From Flavobacteriaceae bacterium (GTDB taxonomy: Bacteria > Bacteroidota > Bacteroidia > Flavobacteriales > Flavobacteriaceae): 64,000 nucleotides of DNA. This document shows, piece by piece, positions 30,257-37,290 of the stretch. A program made the translations under genes and the position numbers. The notes beneath the pieces were generated by a model, which did no database searches, was not told the DNA's origin, and saw nothing but the letters and a program-made list of their open reading frames with translations. The stretch spans positions 1-64,000 of the forward strand of contig JAKMDI010000023.1 in NCBI GenBank assembly GCA_022428005.1. The letters run 5' to 3'. Within the stretch, counting starts at the first letter, position 1. Every line of letters begins with the position of its first letter.

Positions 30257-30724
30257 TTAAAATTTAATCAACACCTTGGTTTGACTGATTTCATCAAACA
30301 AGATCGTTTTATTTTTAGTTACTGTTATTTTTCCTTTTCCAATAGGCTTGGGTTCTCTTTGTTTCCACTCCAATTCAATCCCATCTTCTTCAACCTTTTT
30401 CAAGGCGCCTTCGTATTTCAATCCCTCATTTGAGAGGACTTCCAACTTCCTGCCCAAGTTTTTGGAGTACTGTCTTGGTAACTTAAGCGGGCTGCCCACT
30501 CCTGCAGAAGCAACTTCTATACTAAAGTCTTCCTCTTCCCGGTCCAACGAACCCTCTATGGCCCTGCTTATGTTAATGCAATCTTTCACGTTAACTTCTT
30601 CGTCACCGTCTAAGATGACCCGAATAGATTTGTCAGCTGAAATCTTCAATTCCACTAAGAAAATTTTCGGGTATTCTTCCAGCGCCGACGTCAATAATGC
30701 TTCTACTCTGTTGTTAAAATTCAT
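30257..30724 (-). CDS. rimP: Ribosome maturation factor RimP
   Basis: RimP helps assemble the 30S subunit. The 155-residue protein shows the family layout: an N-terminal alpha/beta domain with VELKISADKSIRVILDGDEEVNVKDCINISRAIEGSLD and a C-terminal SH3-like part starting near VGSPLKLPRQYSKNLGRKLEV. It is the first gene of the rimP-nusA-infB operon, as in most bacteria. A TATATTTG box about 56 bases upstream is the likely promoter. Confidence 0.95.
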   Translation of the reverse strand: MNFNNRVEALLTSALEEYPKIFLVELKISADKSIRVILDGDEEVNVKDCINISRAIEGSLDREEEDFSIEVASAGVGSPLKLPRQYSKNLGRKLEVLSNEGLKYEGALKKVEEDGIELEWKQREPKPIGKGKITVTKNKTILFDEISQTKVLIKF

Positions 30725-30779
30725 TTCAAAAAAAAGAGGGACTCAATGGTCGCCTCTGATAGATTTTCATAATGCTGTG

Positions 30780-30787
30780 CAAATATA
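30780..30787 (-). promoter_or_regulatory. Putative -7 box of the rimP-nusA-infB operon
   Basis: The minus strand reads TATATTTG, an exact consensus match. It predicts a leader of about 50 bases before rimP. Confidence 0.45.
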
Positions 30788-31042
30788 ACAAATTTAAGTG
30801 CAATGTCTTGAATTTTAACTTTCAAAGTCCCAGGTTCAGATAAAAGGAGGAAAAAAATCTAAATAATTTCCACCTTTTTTTGAAAGACAGTGATCATATT
30901 TTGAATTATCTTTGATTGAAATTGCTGAGGAAATCCCTTTAGAATTTGCACCCCATCAAATTATTTTTGGATCACATCATATCGATGATTTTAACCAGGC
31001 ATAATCGGTGAAAAAGATTGGAAATCTATAAATATTTATTGA
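30788..31042. other. Gap between divergent rimP and the von Willebrand A gene, with a hairpin and a promoter candidate
   Basis: The intergenic space between the two divergent genes (30725-31042) has no convincing gene. It holds an imperfect inverted repeat (30842-30853 with 30867-30878, arms AAAAGGAGGAAA and TTTCCACCTTTT, one mismatch) followed by a T-run on the plus strand and by an A/T-rich flank on the other. TATCTTTG at 30907-30914 is an exact -7 match on the plus strand, with a TTTG 24 bp upstream; it would give the downstream gene a leader of about 120 bases. The hairpin overlaps the region just before that box, so it could be a regulatory site or a leftover terminator. Neither role is established. 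Confidence 0.35.
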
Positions 31043-32167
31043 ATGAATTTTTCTAATATCAGAACGGGGATTTTATTTCAACAAGCAAAAGAAATAAGCC
31101 AATCACCCTTTGAAAAACTCTTTGAAATATTTAAGGAATTAATTACCCATACCTCTGGTGACTTTGATGAAGCCATTGATTGGCTGCGGGAATTGGATAA
31201 GGAATACCAGCTGACAGATGAAGACTACACTATCGATGATTTTATCGAGGATTTGTTGGAAAAAGGATATGTAAAAGCAGAGATTAAACCCGATGGGAGC
31301 GAACGCTCAATGGGAATCACTGCAAAAACTGAAAAACTGCTTAGAGAATATGCGCTGAATCAAATTTTTGGAAAGCTCAGGAAGTCTGGTCTGGGCAATC
31401 ACAATACCCATCAACTTGGGGTTGGAAATGAAACCTCTGGTGACCTCAGTAATTTTCAATTTGGAGATTCCTTAGAAAGTATTGCGCTTACTGAGAGTAT
31501 AAAAAATGCTCAAATTCATTCTGGTATCGATGAGTTTAACCTTACTCAAGATGATTTAATGGTGGAGAAAAAACACCATAAATCTCAAATGAGTACTGTG
31601 TTAATGATCGACATAAGCCACAGCATGATACTCTATGGAGAGGACCGCATTACCCCTGCCAAGAAAGTGGCCATGGCTTTGTCAGAATTAATCATAACCC
31701 GATACCCCAAAGACACCTTAGATGTTTTGGTTTTTGGAAACGATGCCCGGCCCATCTCCATTCAAGAACTTCCCTATCTTCAAGTAGGGCCTTATCATAC
31801 CAATACTGTAGCGGGCTTGGAATTAGCGATGGACATGCTCCGCAGGAAAAAAAATACCAACAAACAAATTTTCATGATTACCGATGGTAAACCCAGTTGT
31901 CTTAAAATGCCCGATGGGAGTTATTATAAAAACAGTGTTGGGTTGGACAAAACTATCGTTGAAAAATGTTATCTCATGGCACAGCAAGCCAAGAAAACTA
32001 AAATCCCCATCACAACTTTTATGATTGCCTCGGACCCCTATCTCAAACAATTTGTTCAGGAATTTACCAAAGTGAACAATGGAAAAGCATTTTACACTGG
32101 ACTAAATAATCTCGGTGAAATGATTTTCGAAGATTATGAAAAAAACAGAAAAAAAAGATTCGGATAA
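31043..32167 (+). CDS. Von Willebrand factor A domain protein, partner of a MoxR/ChlI-like ATPase
   Basis: This 374-residue protein has an acidic helical N-terminal half (about 1-180) and a C-terminal VWA domain. The metal-ion-dependent adhesion site is complete: D190-x-S192-x-S194 (MIDISHS), a threonine at 253 or 255 (HTNT) and D281 (ITDGKP). There is no signal peptide or membrane segment, so it should be cytoplasmic. The neighbouring ATPase begins 3 bp after its stop. Such VWA/AAA+ pairs act as ATP-driven metal chelatases or cofactor-insertion and remodelling machines (for example ChlD/ChlI and CoxE/CoxD types). The target of this pair cannot be told from sequence. Confidence 0.88.
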   Translation: MNFSNIRTGILFQQAKEISQSPFEKLFEIFKELITHTSGDFDEAIDWLRELDKEYQLTDEDYTIDDFIEDLLEKGYVKAEIKPDGSERSMGITAKTEKLLREYALNQIFGKLRKSGLGNHNTHQLGVGNETSGDLSNFQFGDSLESIALTESIKNAQIHSGIDEFNLTQDDLMVEKKHHKSQMSTVLMIDISHSMILYGEDRITPAKKVAMALSELIITRYPKDTLDVLVFGNDARPISIQELPYLQVGPYHTNTVAGLELAMDMLRRKKNTNKQIFMITDGKPSCLKMPDGSYYKNSVGLDKTIVEKCYLMAQQAKKTKIPITTFMIASDPYLKQFVQEFTKVNNGKAFYTGLNNLGEMIFEDYEKNRKKRFG

Positions 32168-32170
32168 CCC

Positions 32171-33634
32171 ATGGAAAAACCCAAAATAAAAACCCTCAAA
32201 GCACTTCAAAAAACAGAATACCAACCAGAGAGCATTCAAAAAGAACTCGCAAGAAATCTCAGGGAAAAAATTAGAAAAGGAGAAAGCACCTTCGAGGGAC
32301 TTATCGGTTATGAAAACACGGTAATTCCAAACGTTGAACGGGCCATTCTTTCAGGTCACAACATCAATCTTTTGGGATTAAGAGGCCAGGCCAAAACAAG
32401 ACTGGCCAGAAAAATGACTGCCTTGCTCGACGAGTGGATCCCTGTAGTTGCAGGGTCCGATATCAATGACGATCCCCTGCAGCCTATTTCAAAATGGGCC
32501 ATAGAATTAATTGATGAAAAAGGAGGTGAAACACCCATTGATTGGATCCACCGCAGCGAACGTTTTTTTGAAAAATTAGCCACGCCAGATGTTACCGTAG
32601 CAGATTTGATAGGAGATGTTGATCCTATCAAGGCTGCCACCCTGAAGTTGAGTTATGCCGACGAGCGGGTTATACACTACGGGATGATCCCACGGGCGCA
32701 TCGTTGTATTTTTGTACTCAATGAACTGCCCGATTTACAAGCCAGGATTCAGGTGGCACTTTTTTCAATATTGCAAGAGAAAGAAATTCAAATCAGAGGA
32801 TTTAAGCTGAGGCTTCCCCTCGAAGTCCAGTTTGTATTTACCGCCAACCCGGAGGACTACACCAACAGAGGCAGCATCGTTACCCCTCTGAAAGACCGGA
32901 TTGGTTCTCAGATTTTAACGCATTATCCCCACAGTGTGGCCATTGCCAAAAAAATCACAGCACAAGAAGCCAATATTAGCGCAGCAAACGAATCCCAAAT
33001 ATATGTACCAGAACTGGCGAAAGATCTCTTGGAGCAAATTGCTTTTGAAGCCAGAAGAAGTGAATTCGTTGACGCCAAAAGCGGGGTGAGTACCAGAATG
33101 AGTATCACTGCCTACGAAAACTTAATCAGTACTGCAGAAAGAAGATTACTCATTACCCACGACAGTAATACCAACATAAGAATGGGCGATTTTTTGGGGA
33201 TAATTACTGCCATGATTGGAAAAATAGAGCTCGTTTATGAAGGCGAGCAAGAAGGTTCCAATGAGGTGGCTTTTCAGCTCATCACCAATGCTATCAAAAC
33301 CCTGTTTCCTAGCTATTTTCCAAAAATTGAAAAGCTAGAAAAACCCAATGAACCAGGACCTTATGATGCACTATTAGAATGGTTTTTTAAGGAGAATGAG
33401 TTGTTCATCGAGGATGACACTGATGAAAAAAACTATCAGAAATCTTTGGACAGTATTCCCGCCATCAAAAAAATCATAAAAAAAGCGCAGCCGCAACTGG
33501 AAGAAAAAGACTATTACTTTATGGCTGAATTTTTATTGTGGGGATTAGAAGCACATCAGAAACTAAACAAGCTCAGAACCCTGGAAGGAACTCAGTTTAA
33601 AGACAGCCTTGGGAGTTTTATCAATCGGCTCTAA
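32171..33634 (+). CDS. MoxR/magnesium-chelatase-like AAA+ ATPase
   Basis: A 487-residue AAA+ protein related to the ATPase subunits of magnesium chelatase and MoxR. The Walker A loop is degenerate (GLRGQAKT, residues 69-76: Ala in place of the last Gly), and the Walker B motif has Asn for Asp (FVLNELPD, N184-E185). Sensor 1 (FTANPEDY) and the arginine finger region (LKDRIGSQI) look intact. As I recall, close homologues share these changes, so they mark a distinct subfamily rather than a dead enzyme. The C-terminal 130 residues are helical and uncharacterised. It is paired with the upstream VWA gene. Its stop overlaps that of the convergent Rrf2 gene. Confidence 0.88.
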   Translation: MEKPKIKTLKALQKTEYQPESIQKELARNLREKIRKGESTFEGLIGYENTVIPNVERAILSGHNINLLGLRGQAKTRLARKMTALLDEWIPVVAGSDINDDPLQPISKWAIELIDEKGGETPIDWIHRSERFFEKLATPDVTVADLIGDVDPIKAATLKLSYADERVIHYGMIPRAHRCIFVLNELPDLQARIQVALFSILQEKEIQIRGFKLRLPLEVQFVFTANPEDYTNRGSIVTPLKDRIGSQILTHYPHSVAIAKKITAQEANISAANESQIYVPELAKDLLEQIAFEARRSEFVDAKSGVSTRMSITAYENLISTAERRLLITHDSNTNIRMGDFLGIITAMIGKIELVYEGEQEGSNEVAFQLITNAIKTLFPSYFPKIEKLEKPNEPGPYDALLEWFFKENELFIEDDTDEKNYQKSLDSIPAIKKIIKKAQPQLEEKDYYFMAEFLLWGLEAHQKLNKLRTLEGTQFKDSLGSFINRL

Positions 33635-34047
33635 ATTTTTGAACGCATGGTTTCAATAGAGGTGGTTGTAAGAATTTTCAGCGTTTTATCACGAACCTTC
33701 TCAAAGACACTTTTTATTTGACAATGTGCTTCATCACATTCATCACATGAAGAATAATAATTGAGAGAGACACAGGGTAACATGGCGATGGGGCCGTCTA
33801 CCTGTCGGATGAGTTCCGCTAAAAATATGTCTTTTGGATCTTTTATCAATCGGTAACCTCCTGTCTTACCTCTTTGACTTTGTAATAATTTAAAATTCCT
33901 TAATTCTCTTAGTATCGTTTCTAAAAATTTTTTGGGAATCTTTTCTTTTGCTGCTATCTCCGATGAAAATATAGACCGGTCTTCAGACTGATGATCGGCG
34001 AGATACAACAATGCCTTTATGGCGTATTTACATTTTTTTGATATCAT
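33631..34047 (-). CDS. Rrf2-family transcriptional regulator, probable regulator of sulfur assimilation
   Basis: This 138-residue winged-helix regulator starts at the ATG at 34047 (MISKKCKYAIKALLYLAD); an upstream ATG at 34062 is possible but adds an atypical extension. The DNA-binding half has FLETILRELRNFKLLQSQRGKTGGYRL, the Rrf2 wing. Four cysteines lie in the sensory loop, C92, C101, C104 and C109, close to the spacing of iron-sulfur-binding members such as IscR and NsrR. It is transcribed away from the sulfate assimilation operon, with a perfect inverted repeat in the shared promoter region. I infer that it controls that operon and itself in response to iron-sulfur or cysteine status. 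Confidence 0.88.
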   Translation of the reverse strand: MISKKCKYAIKALLYLADHQSEDRSIFSSEIAAKEKIPKKFLETILRELRNFKLLQSQRGKTGGYRLIKDPKDIFLAELIRQVDGPIAMLPCVSLNYYSSCDECDEAHCQIKSVFEKVRDKTLKILTTTSIETMRSKI

Positions 34048-34090
34048 AATTATACAGTACAAGATAATAAATAAAAAATATAATACTTAT

Positions 34091-34113
34091 ATTCCTATAA
34101 ACTTTATAGGAAT
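34091..34113. promoter_or_regulatory. Perfect inverted repeat, candidate Rrf2 operator
   Basis: ATTCCTATAAA (34091-34101), one base, then TTTATAGGAAT (34103-34113): a perfect 11-bp palindrome with a single-base spacer. It lies between the divergent Rrf2 and DUF2061/cys genes and ends two bases before the -33 box of the cys promoter. A dimer bound there would block or guide polymerase at that promoter. Confidence 0.7.
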
Positions 34114-34115
34114 TA

Positions 34116-34147
34116 TTTGTTTTATAGATATTAAGATTATAAATTTG
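34116..34147 (+). promoter_or_regulatory. Promoter of the sulfate assimilation operon
   Basis: TTTG (34116-34119), 20 bp, TAAATTTG (34140-34147): both elements match the Bacteroidota sigma consensus exactly with canonical spacing. The ATG of the first gene follows 22 bases later. This is the best complete promoter in the window. Confidence 0.8.
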
Positions 34148-34168
34148 TACCATCACAAAACAAAGAGT

Positions 34169-34429
34169 ATGCTTTTAGACCTACATTTTGCTCGAAAAAA
34201 GAGTCCTGAAAAAGACACCACCCCAAAAGAATCCATTTCAAGGAGCGCCTTAAAAGCCATCAGTTGGAGGCTGGTGGGCACTTTTGACACCATTCTCATC
34301 GCCTATTTTATCACAGGAACTATTTCTCAAGCCCTATCGATAGGTTTTATTGAATGGGGAACAAAAATAGTTTTATACTTTATTCATGAACGCCTTTGGA
34401 ACCGACTCCGCTGGGGAAAAAATAATTAG
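34169..34429 (+). CDS. DUF2061 membrane protein, first gene of the sulfate assimilation operon
   Basis: An 86-residue protein starting MLLDLHFARKKSPEKD at the ATG at 34169. The frame extends further upstream, but that part covers the promoter and operator and is AT-rich non-coding sequence. The body matches DUF2061: SALKAISWRLVGTFDTILIAYFITG, then IGFIEWGTKIVLYFIHERLWNRLRWG, giving two short membrane segments. The family is often found with sulfate assimilation genes in Bacteroidota, but its function is unknown. A role in sulfate or sulfite movement is only a guess. cysH starts 2 bp after its stop. Confidence 0.88.
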   Translation: MLLDLHFARKKSPEKDTTPKESISRSALKAISWRLVGTFDTILIAYFITGTISQALSIGFIEWGTKIVLYFIHERLWNRLRWGKNN

Positions 34430-34431
34430 AA

Positions 34432-35142
34432 ATGGAAAACCATCGCATTGAAAAACTCAACGCCACATTTAAGGACTATTCGTTAGAGCAAGCTTTTGAA
34501 AAACTTGTAACGCTGGGCTTTTCAAAAATGGCCTTTTCTACATCTTTTGGACAAGAAGACCAAATTATCGCTGATGTGATTTTCAAAAATGATTACCCTA
34601 TAGAGGTATTTACTTTGGATACAGGAAGACTTTTCGAAGCAACCTACAAAGTGTTTGAAGATACCCAAACAAAATATCAAAAAAAGATAACGACCTACTT
34701 TCCAGAGCGCCATGCCGTGGAAAGTCTAATCAATGAAAAAGGCCCCTACAGCTTTTATGATAGTGTAGAAAACCGAAAAGAATGTTGTGAAATCAGAAAA
34801 GTTAACCCACTTCAAAAAGCTCTTAAAGGAGTTGATTTGTGGATTACTGGGTTAAGAGCCTCTCAGAGCACAGCCAGAAATGAAATTAAAATCTTTGGTT
34901 ATGATGCTGCTTTTGGGCTGCCAAAATTCAATCCCCTCGCCCATTGGGAATTGTCCACAGTGGAAAATTACTTGCAAGAAAAACAAGTTCCCCAAAACAG
35001 CCTGCACAAGGAAGGTTTTGTCAGTATAGGGTGTGCTCCCTGTACACGAGCTGTTCAAGAAGGCGAAGACATTCGATCTGGACGCTGGTGGTGGGAGGAG
35101 AGTAAAAAAGAGTGTGGTTTGCACTACAACAAAAAAATATAA
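34432..35142 (+). CDS. cysH: Assimilatory adenylylsulfate (APS) reductase
   Basis: A 236-residue thioredoxin-dependent reductase that produces sulfite. Two cysteine pairs, C118-C119 (KECCEIRK) and C201-x-x-C204 (CAPCT), are the [4Fe-4S] ligands that distinguish the APS-reducing type from the cluster-free PAPS type. The catalytic cysteine C228 lies in the C-terminal KKECGLH motif. The PP-loop-like SFGQED and the LDTGRLF motif bind the nucleotide. No APS kinase gene (cysC) is present in the operon, which agrees with direct use of APS from CysDN. Confidence 0.95.
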   Translation: MENHRIEKLNATFKDYSLEQAFEKLVTLGFSKMAFSTSFGQEDQIIADVIFKNDYPIEVFTLDTGRLFEATYKVFEDTQTKYQKKITTYFPERHAVESLINEKGPYSFYDSVENRKECCEIRKVNPLQKALKGVDLWITGLRASQSTARNEIKIFGYDAAFGLPKFNPLAHWELSTVENYLQEKQVPQNSLHKEGFVSIGCAPCTRAVQEGEDIRSGRWWWEESKKECGLHYNKKI

Positions 35143-35146
35143 TTAA

Positions 35147-36034
35147 ATGAATACCCTATCCTATTTGGAGGAAGAAGCCATCTATATCATAAGAGAGGTG
35201 GTTGGACAATTTGATAAACCTGTTCTTCTGTTTTCGGGAGGAAAGGACTCTATTGTCTTGTTGCACCTATGCAAAAAGGCTTTTCTTCCAGGAAAAATAC
35301 CTTTTCCGTTATTGCACATAGATACCGGTCACAACTTTCCCGAAACCATTTCCCTTAGAGATGAATTGGTGAAAAGATATCAAGTTAATCTTCACATTGG
35401 AAGTGTTCAAGAAAGCATTGACCAAGGAAAGGTCGTGGAAGAAAAGGGGAAATATGCCAGCAGGAATAGCCTCCAAACGACTACACTATTGGAAACCATT
35501 GAAAACTTAAAATTCGATGCCTGTATGGGAGGTGCCAGAAGAGATGAAGAAAAAGCCAGAGCAAAAGAACGGATATTCTCTGTGAGAGACGATTTTGGCC
35601 AATGGAATGAAAAACTACAAAGACCTGAGCTCTTTGACATATTAAATGGACAAATACACTCTGGAGAAAACGTTAGGGTTTTCCCCATCAGCAACTGGAC
35701 AGAACTCGATGTTTGGGAATACATCCGATATGAAAACCTTGAGATTCCCTCCATTTATTTTTCCCATCAGAGAACAGTGTTTTTTAGAGATGGACAATTG
35801 ATGCCCTGCTCTGATTTTATCCATCACAATCCAAACGAAGCCTTCCAAGAACACGTTAGATTCAGAACTGTAGGTGACATGAGTTGTACCGCCGCAGTAC
35901 CATCAAAAGCTGCAGACTTGGATACCGTAATCAATGAAATAAAAGGTTCGTCGATTTCGGAACGCGGCGCCAGGATGGACGACAAGAGGTCCGAAGGCGC
36001 CATGGAGGAACGAAAAAAAGTAGGTTACTTCTAA
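35147..36034 (+). CDS. cysD: Sulfate adenylyltransferase subunit 2 (CysD)
   Basis: CysD is the catalytic ATP sulfurylase subunit, forming APS from sulfate and ATP. The 295-residue protein has the PP-loop LLFSGGKDSIVLLHL, the HIDTGHNFPETISLRDE motif, and a conserved C-terminus rich in Arg and Glu (RGARMDDKRSEGAMEERKK). It needs the GTPase CysN, encoded 13 bp downstream. The start ATG 4 bp after cysH is the only reasonable one. Confidence 0.97.
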   Translation: MNTLSYLEEEAIYIIREVVGQFDKPVLLFSGGKDSIVLLHLCKKAFLPGKIPFPLLHIDTGHNFPETISLRDELVKRYQVNLHIGSVQESIDQGKVVEEKGKYASRNSLQTTTLLETIENLKFDACMGGARRDEEKARAKERIFSVRDDFGQWNEKLQRPELFDILNGQIHSGENVRVFPISNWTELDVWEYIRYENLEIPSIYFSHQRTVFFRDGQLMPCSDFIHHNPNEAFQEHVRFRTVGDMSCTAAVPSKAADLDTVINEIKGSSISERGARMDDKRSEGAMEERKKVGYF

Positions 36035-36047
36035 ACTCTAATCGCCC

Positions 36048-37286
36048 ATGGAAATTTTAAGAATTACAACCGCAGGCAGTGTGGATGACGGAAAAAGTAC
36101 CCTAATCGGACGACTGCTGTACGAAACCGACTCTCTAAAAATTGATCAGGTAGAAACCATCGAAGAGAAAAGTAAATCTTTGGGGTATGATTACATTGAC
36201 TTTTCGTTAGCAACAGATGGTTTACTGACAGAAAGAGAGCAAGGAATTACCATTGATGTATCCCACCTTTATTTCAGTACCCCAAAAAGAAGATTTATTA
36301 TCGCTGATGCACCAGGGCATGTGGAGTATACCCGCAACATGGTTACTGGAGCCTCAAATGTTGACGTTGCCATTATTCTTTTGGATGCAAGAAAAGGAGT
36401 AATGGAACAAACAAAAAGACACTTGTACATCACGCAATTGTTGGGGATTAACCAGCTGGTCATCACCATCAATAAAATGGATCTGATTGACTATGACGAA
36501 ATCCAATTCAATGCCATTCAACAGGAAATCGAAAAGTTGATCAGCGATTATGACTGGACTCCGAACTGCCACTTTATCCCTGTTTCTGCCTTAAAGGGCG
36601 ATAATGTCATCGCCAAAAGTCATAAAATGCCGTGGTACAAAGGAATTGACCTGTTGTCATTAATAGAAAATTTGAACCTCGATGAAACGGTCCACGGTGA
36701 AGGGCTGATGCAAGTACAACACGTCATTCGTCCGAAAACTGAGGAATATCACGACTATAGAGGTTTTGCAGGAAAAATAAAAAGCGGACGTTTCAACCCT
36801 GGAGATGAAATAGAAGTTTTTCCTTCGGGTCAAAAATCTAAAATTAAATCTATTGAAAAATATGGCGTAAAACAAAATACAACCGCCATTGGTGAAAATG
36901 CAACGCTTTTGCTCGAAGATGAAATAGATGCCTCCAGAGGGAATACTCTGGTCATCGCCAACAACAACCTAAAAACCGAAAAACTAATCAACGCCAAAAT
37001 ATGCTGGATGCAAAACGAGTCATTGAATCCAAACGGGAAATATTGGCTACAGCAAGGCGTATACAAATGCTTGATTAAAGTCAAAGAAGTGACTGCCAAA
37101 ATGGATTGGGAGTCATGGAAGTCTGTACCCACCGACAACCTTAACATGAACGACATCGGTGAGGTAGCCCTTCAATTGGCGCAACCGCTCCTACACGCTC
37201 CCTATCATAAAAATAAAAATTTAGGGGCATTCATACTTATAGATTCTCATACCAACAACACCGCAGGTGTTGGTTTTATTCAATAA
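36048..37286 (+). CDS. cysN: Sulfate adenylyltransferase subunit 1, GTPase (CysN)
   Basis: CysN is an EF-Tu-like GTPase that couples GTP hydrolysis to APS formation by CysD. The G1 motif is AGSVDDGKSTLIGRLL, G3 is DAPGHVEYTRNM and G4 is NKMDLIDYDE. At 412 residues it ends after the beta-barrel domains. There is no fused CysC (APS kinase) domain, unlike NodQ-type proteins. This supports a pathway that goes from APS straight to sulfite. Confidence 0.96.
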   Translation: MEILRITTAGSVDDGKSTLIGRLLYETDSLKIDQVETIEEKSKSLGYDYIDFSLATDGLLTEREQGITIDVSHLYFSTPKRRFIIADAPGHVEYTRNMVTGASNVDVAIILLDARKGVMEQTKRHLYITQLLGINQLVITINKMDLIDYDEIQFNAIQQEIEKLISDYDWTPNCHFIPVSALKGDNVIAKSHKMPWYKGIDLLSLIENLNLDETVHGEGLMQVQHVIRPKTEEYHDYRGFAGKIKSGRFNPGDEIEVFPSGQKSKIKSIEKYGVKQNTTAIGENATLLLEDEIDASRGNTLVIANNNLKTEKLINAKICWMQNESLNPNGKYWLQQGVYKCLIKVKEVTAKMDWESWKSVPTDNLNMNDIGEVALQLAQPLLHAPYHKNKNLGAFILIDSHTNNTAGVGFIQ

Positions 37287-37290
37287 ACAG

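Noticed and set aside
37267-37290. Extended N-terminus of the sulfite reductase frame
   Set aside because: It starts inside cysN at a TTG and adds eight residues not expected in the family. The ATG at 37291 is better.
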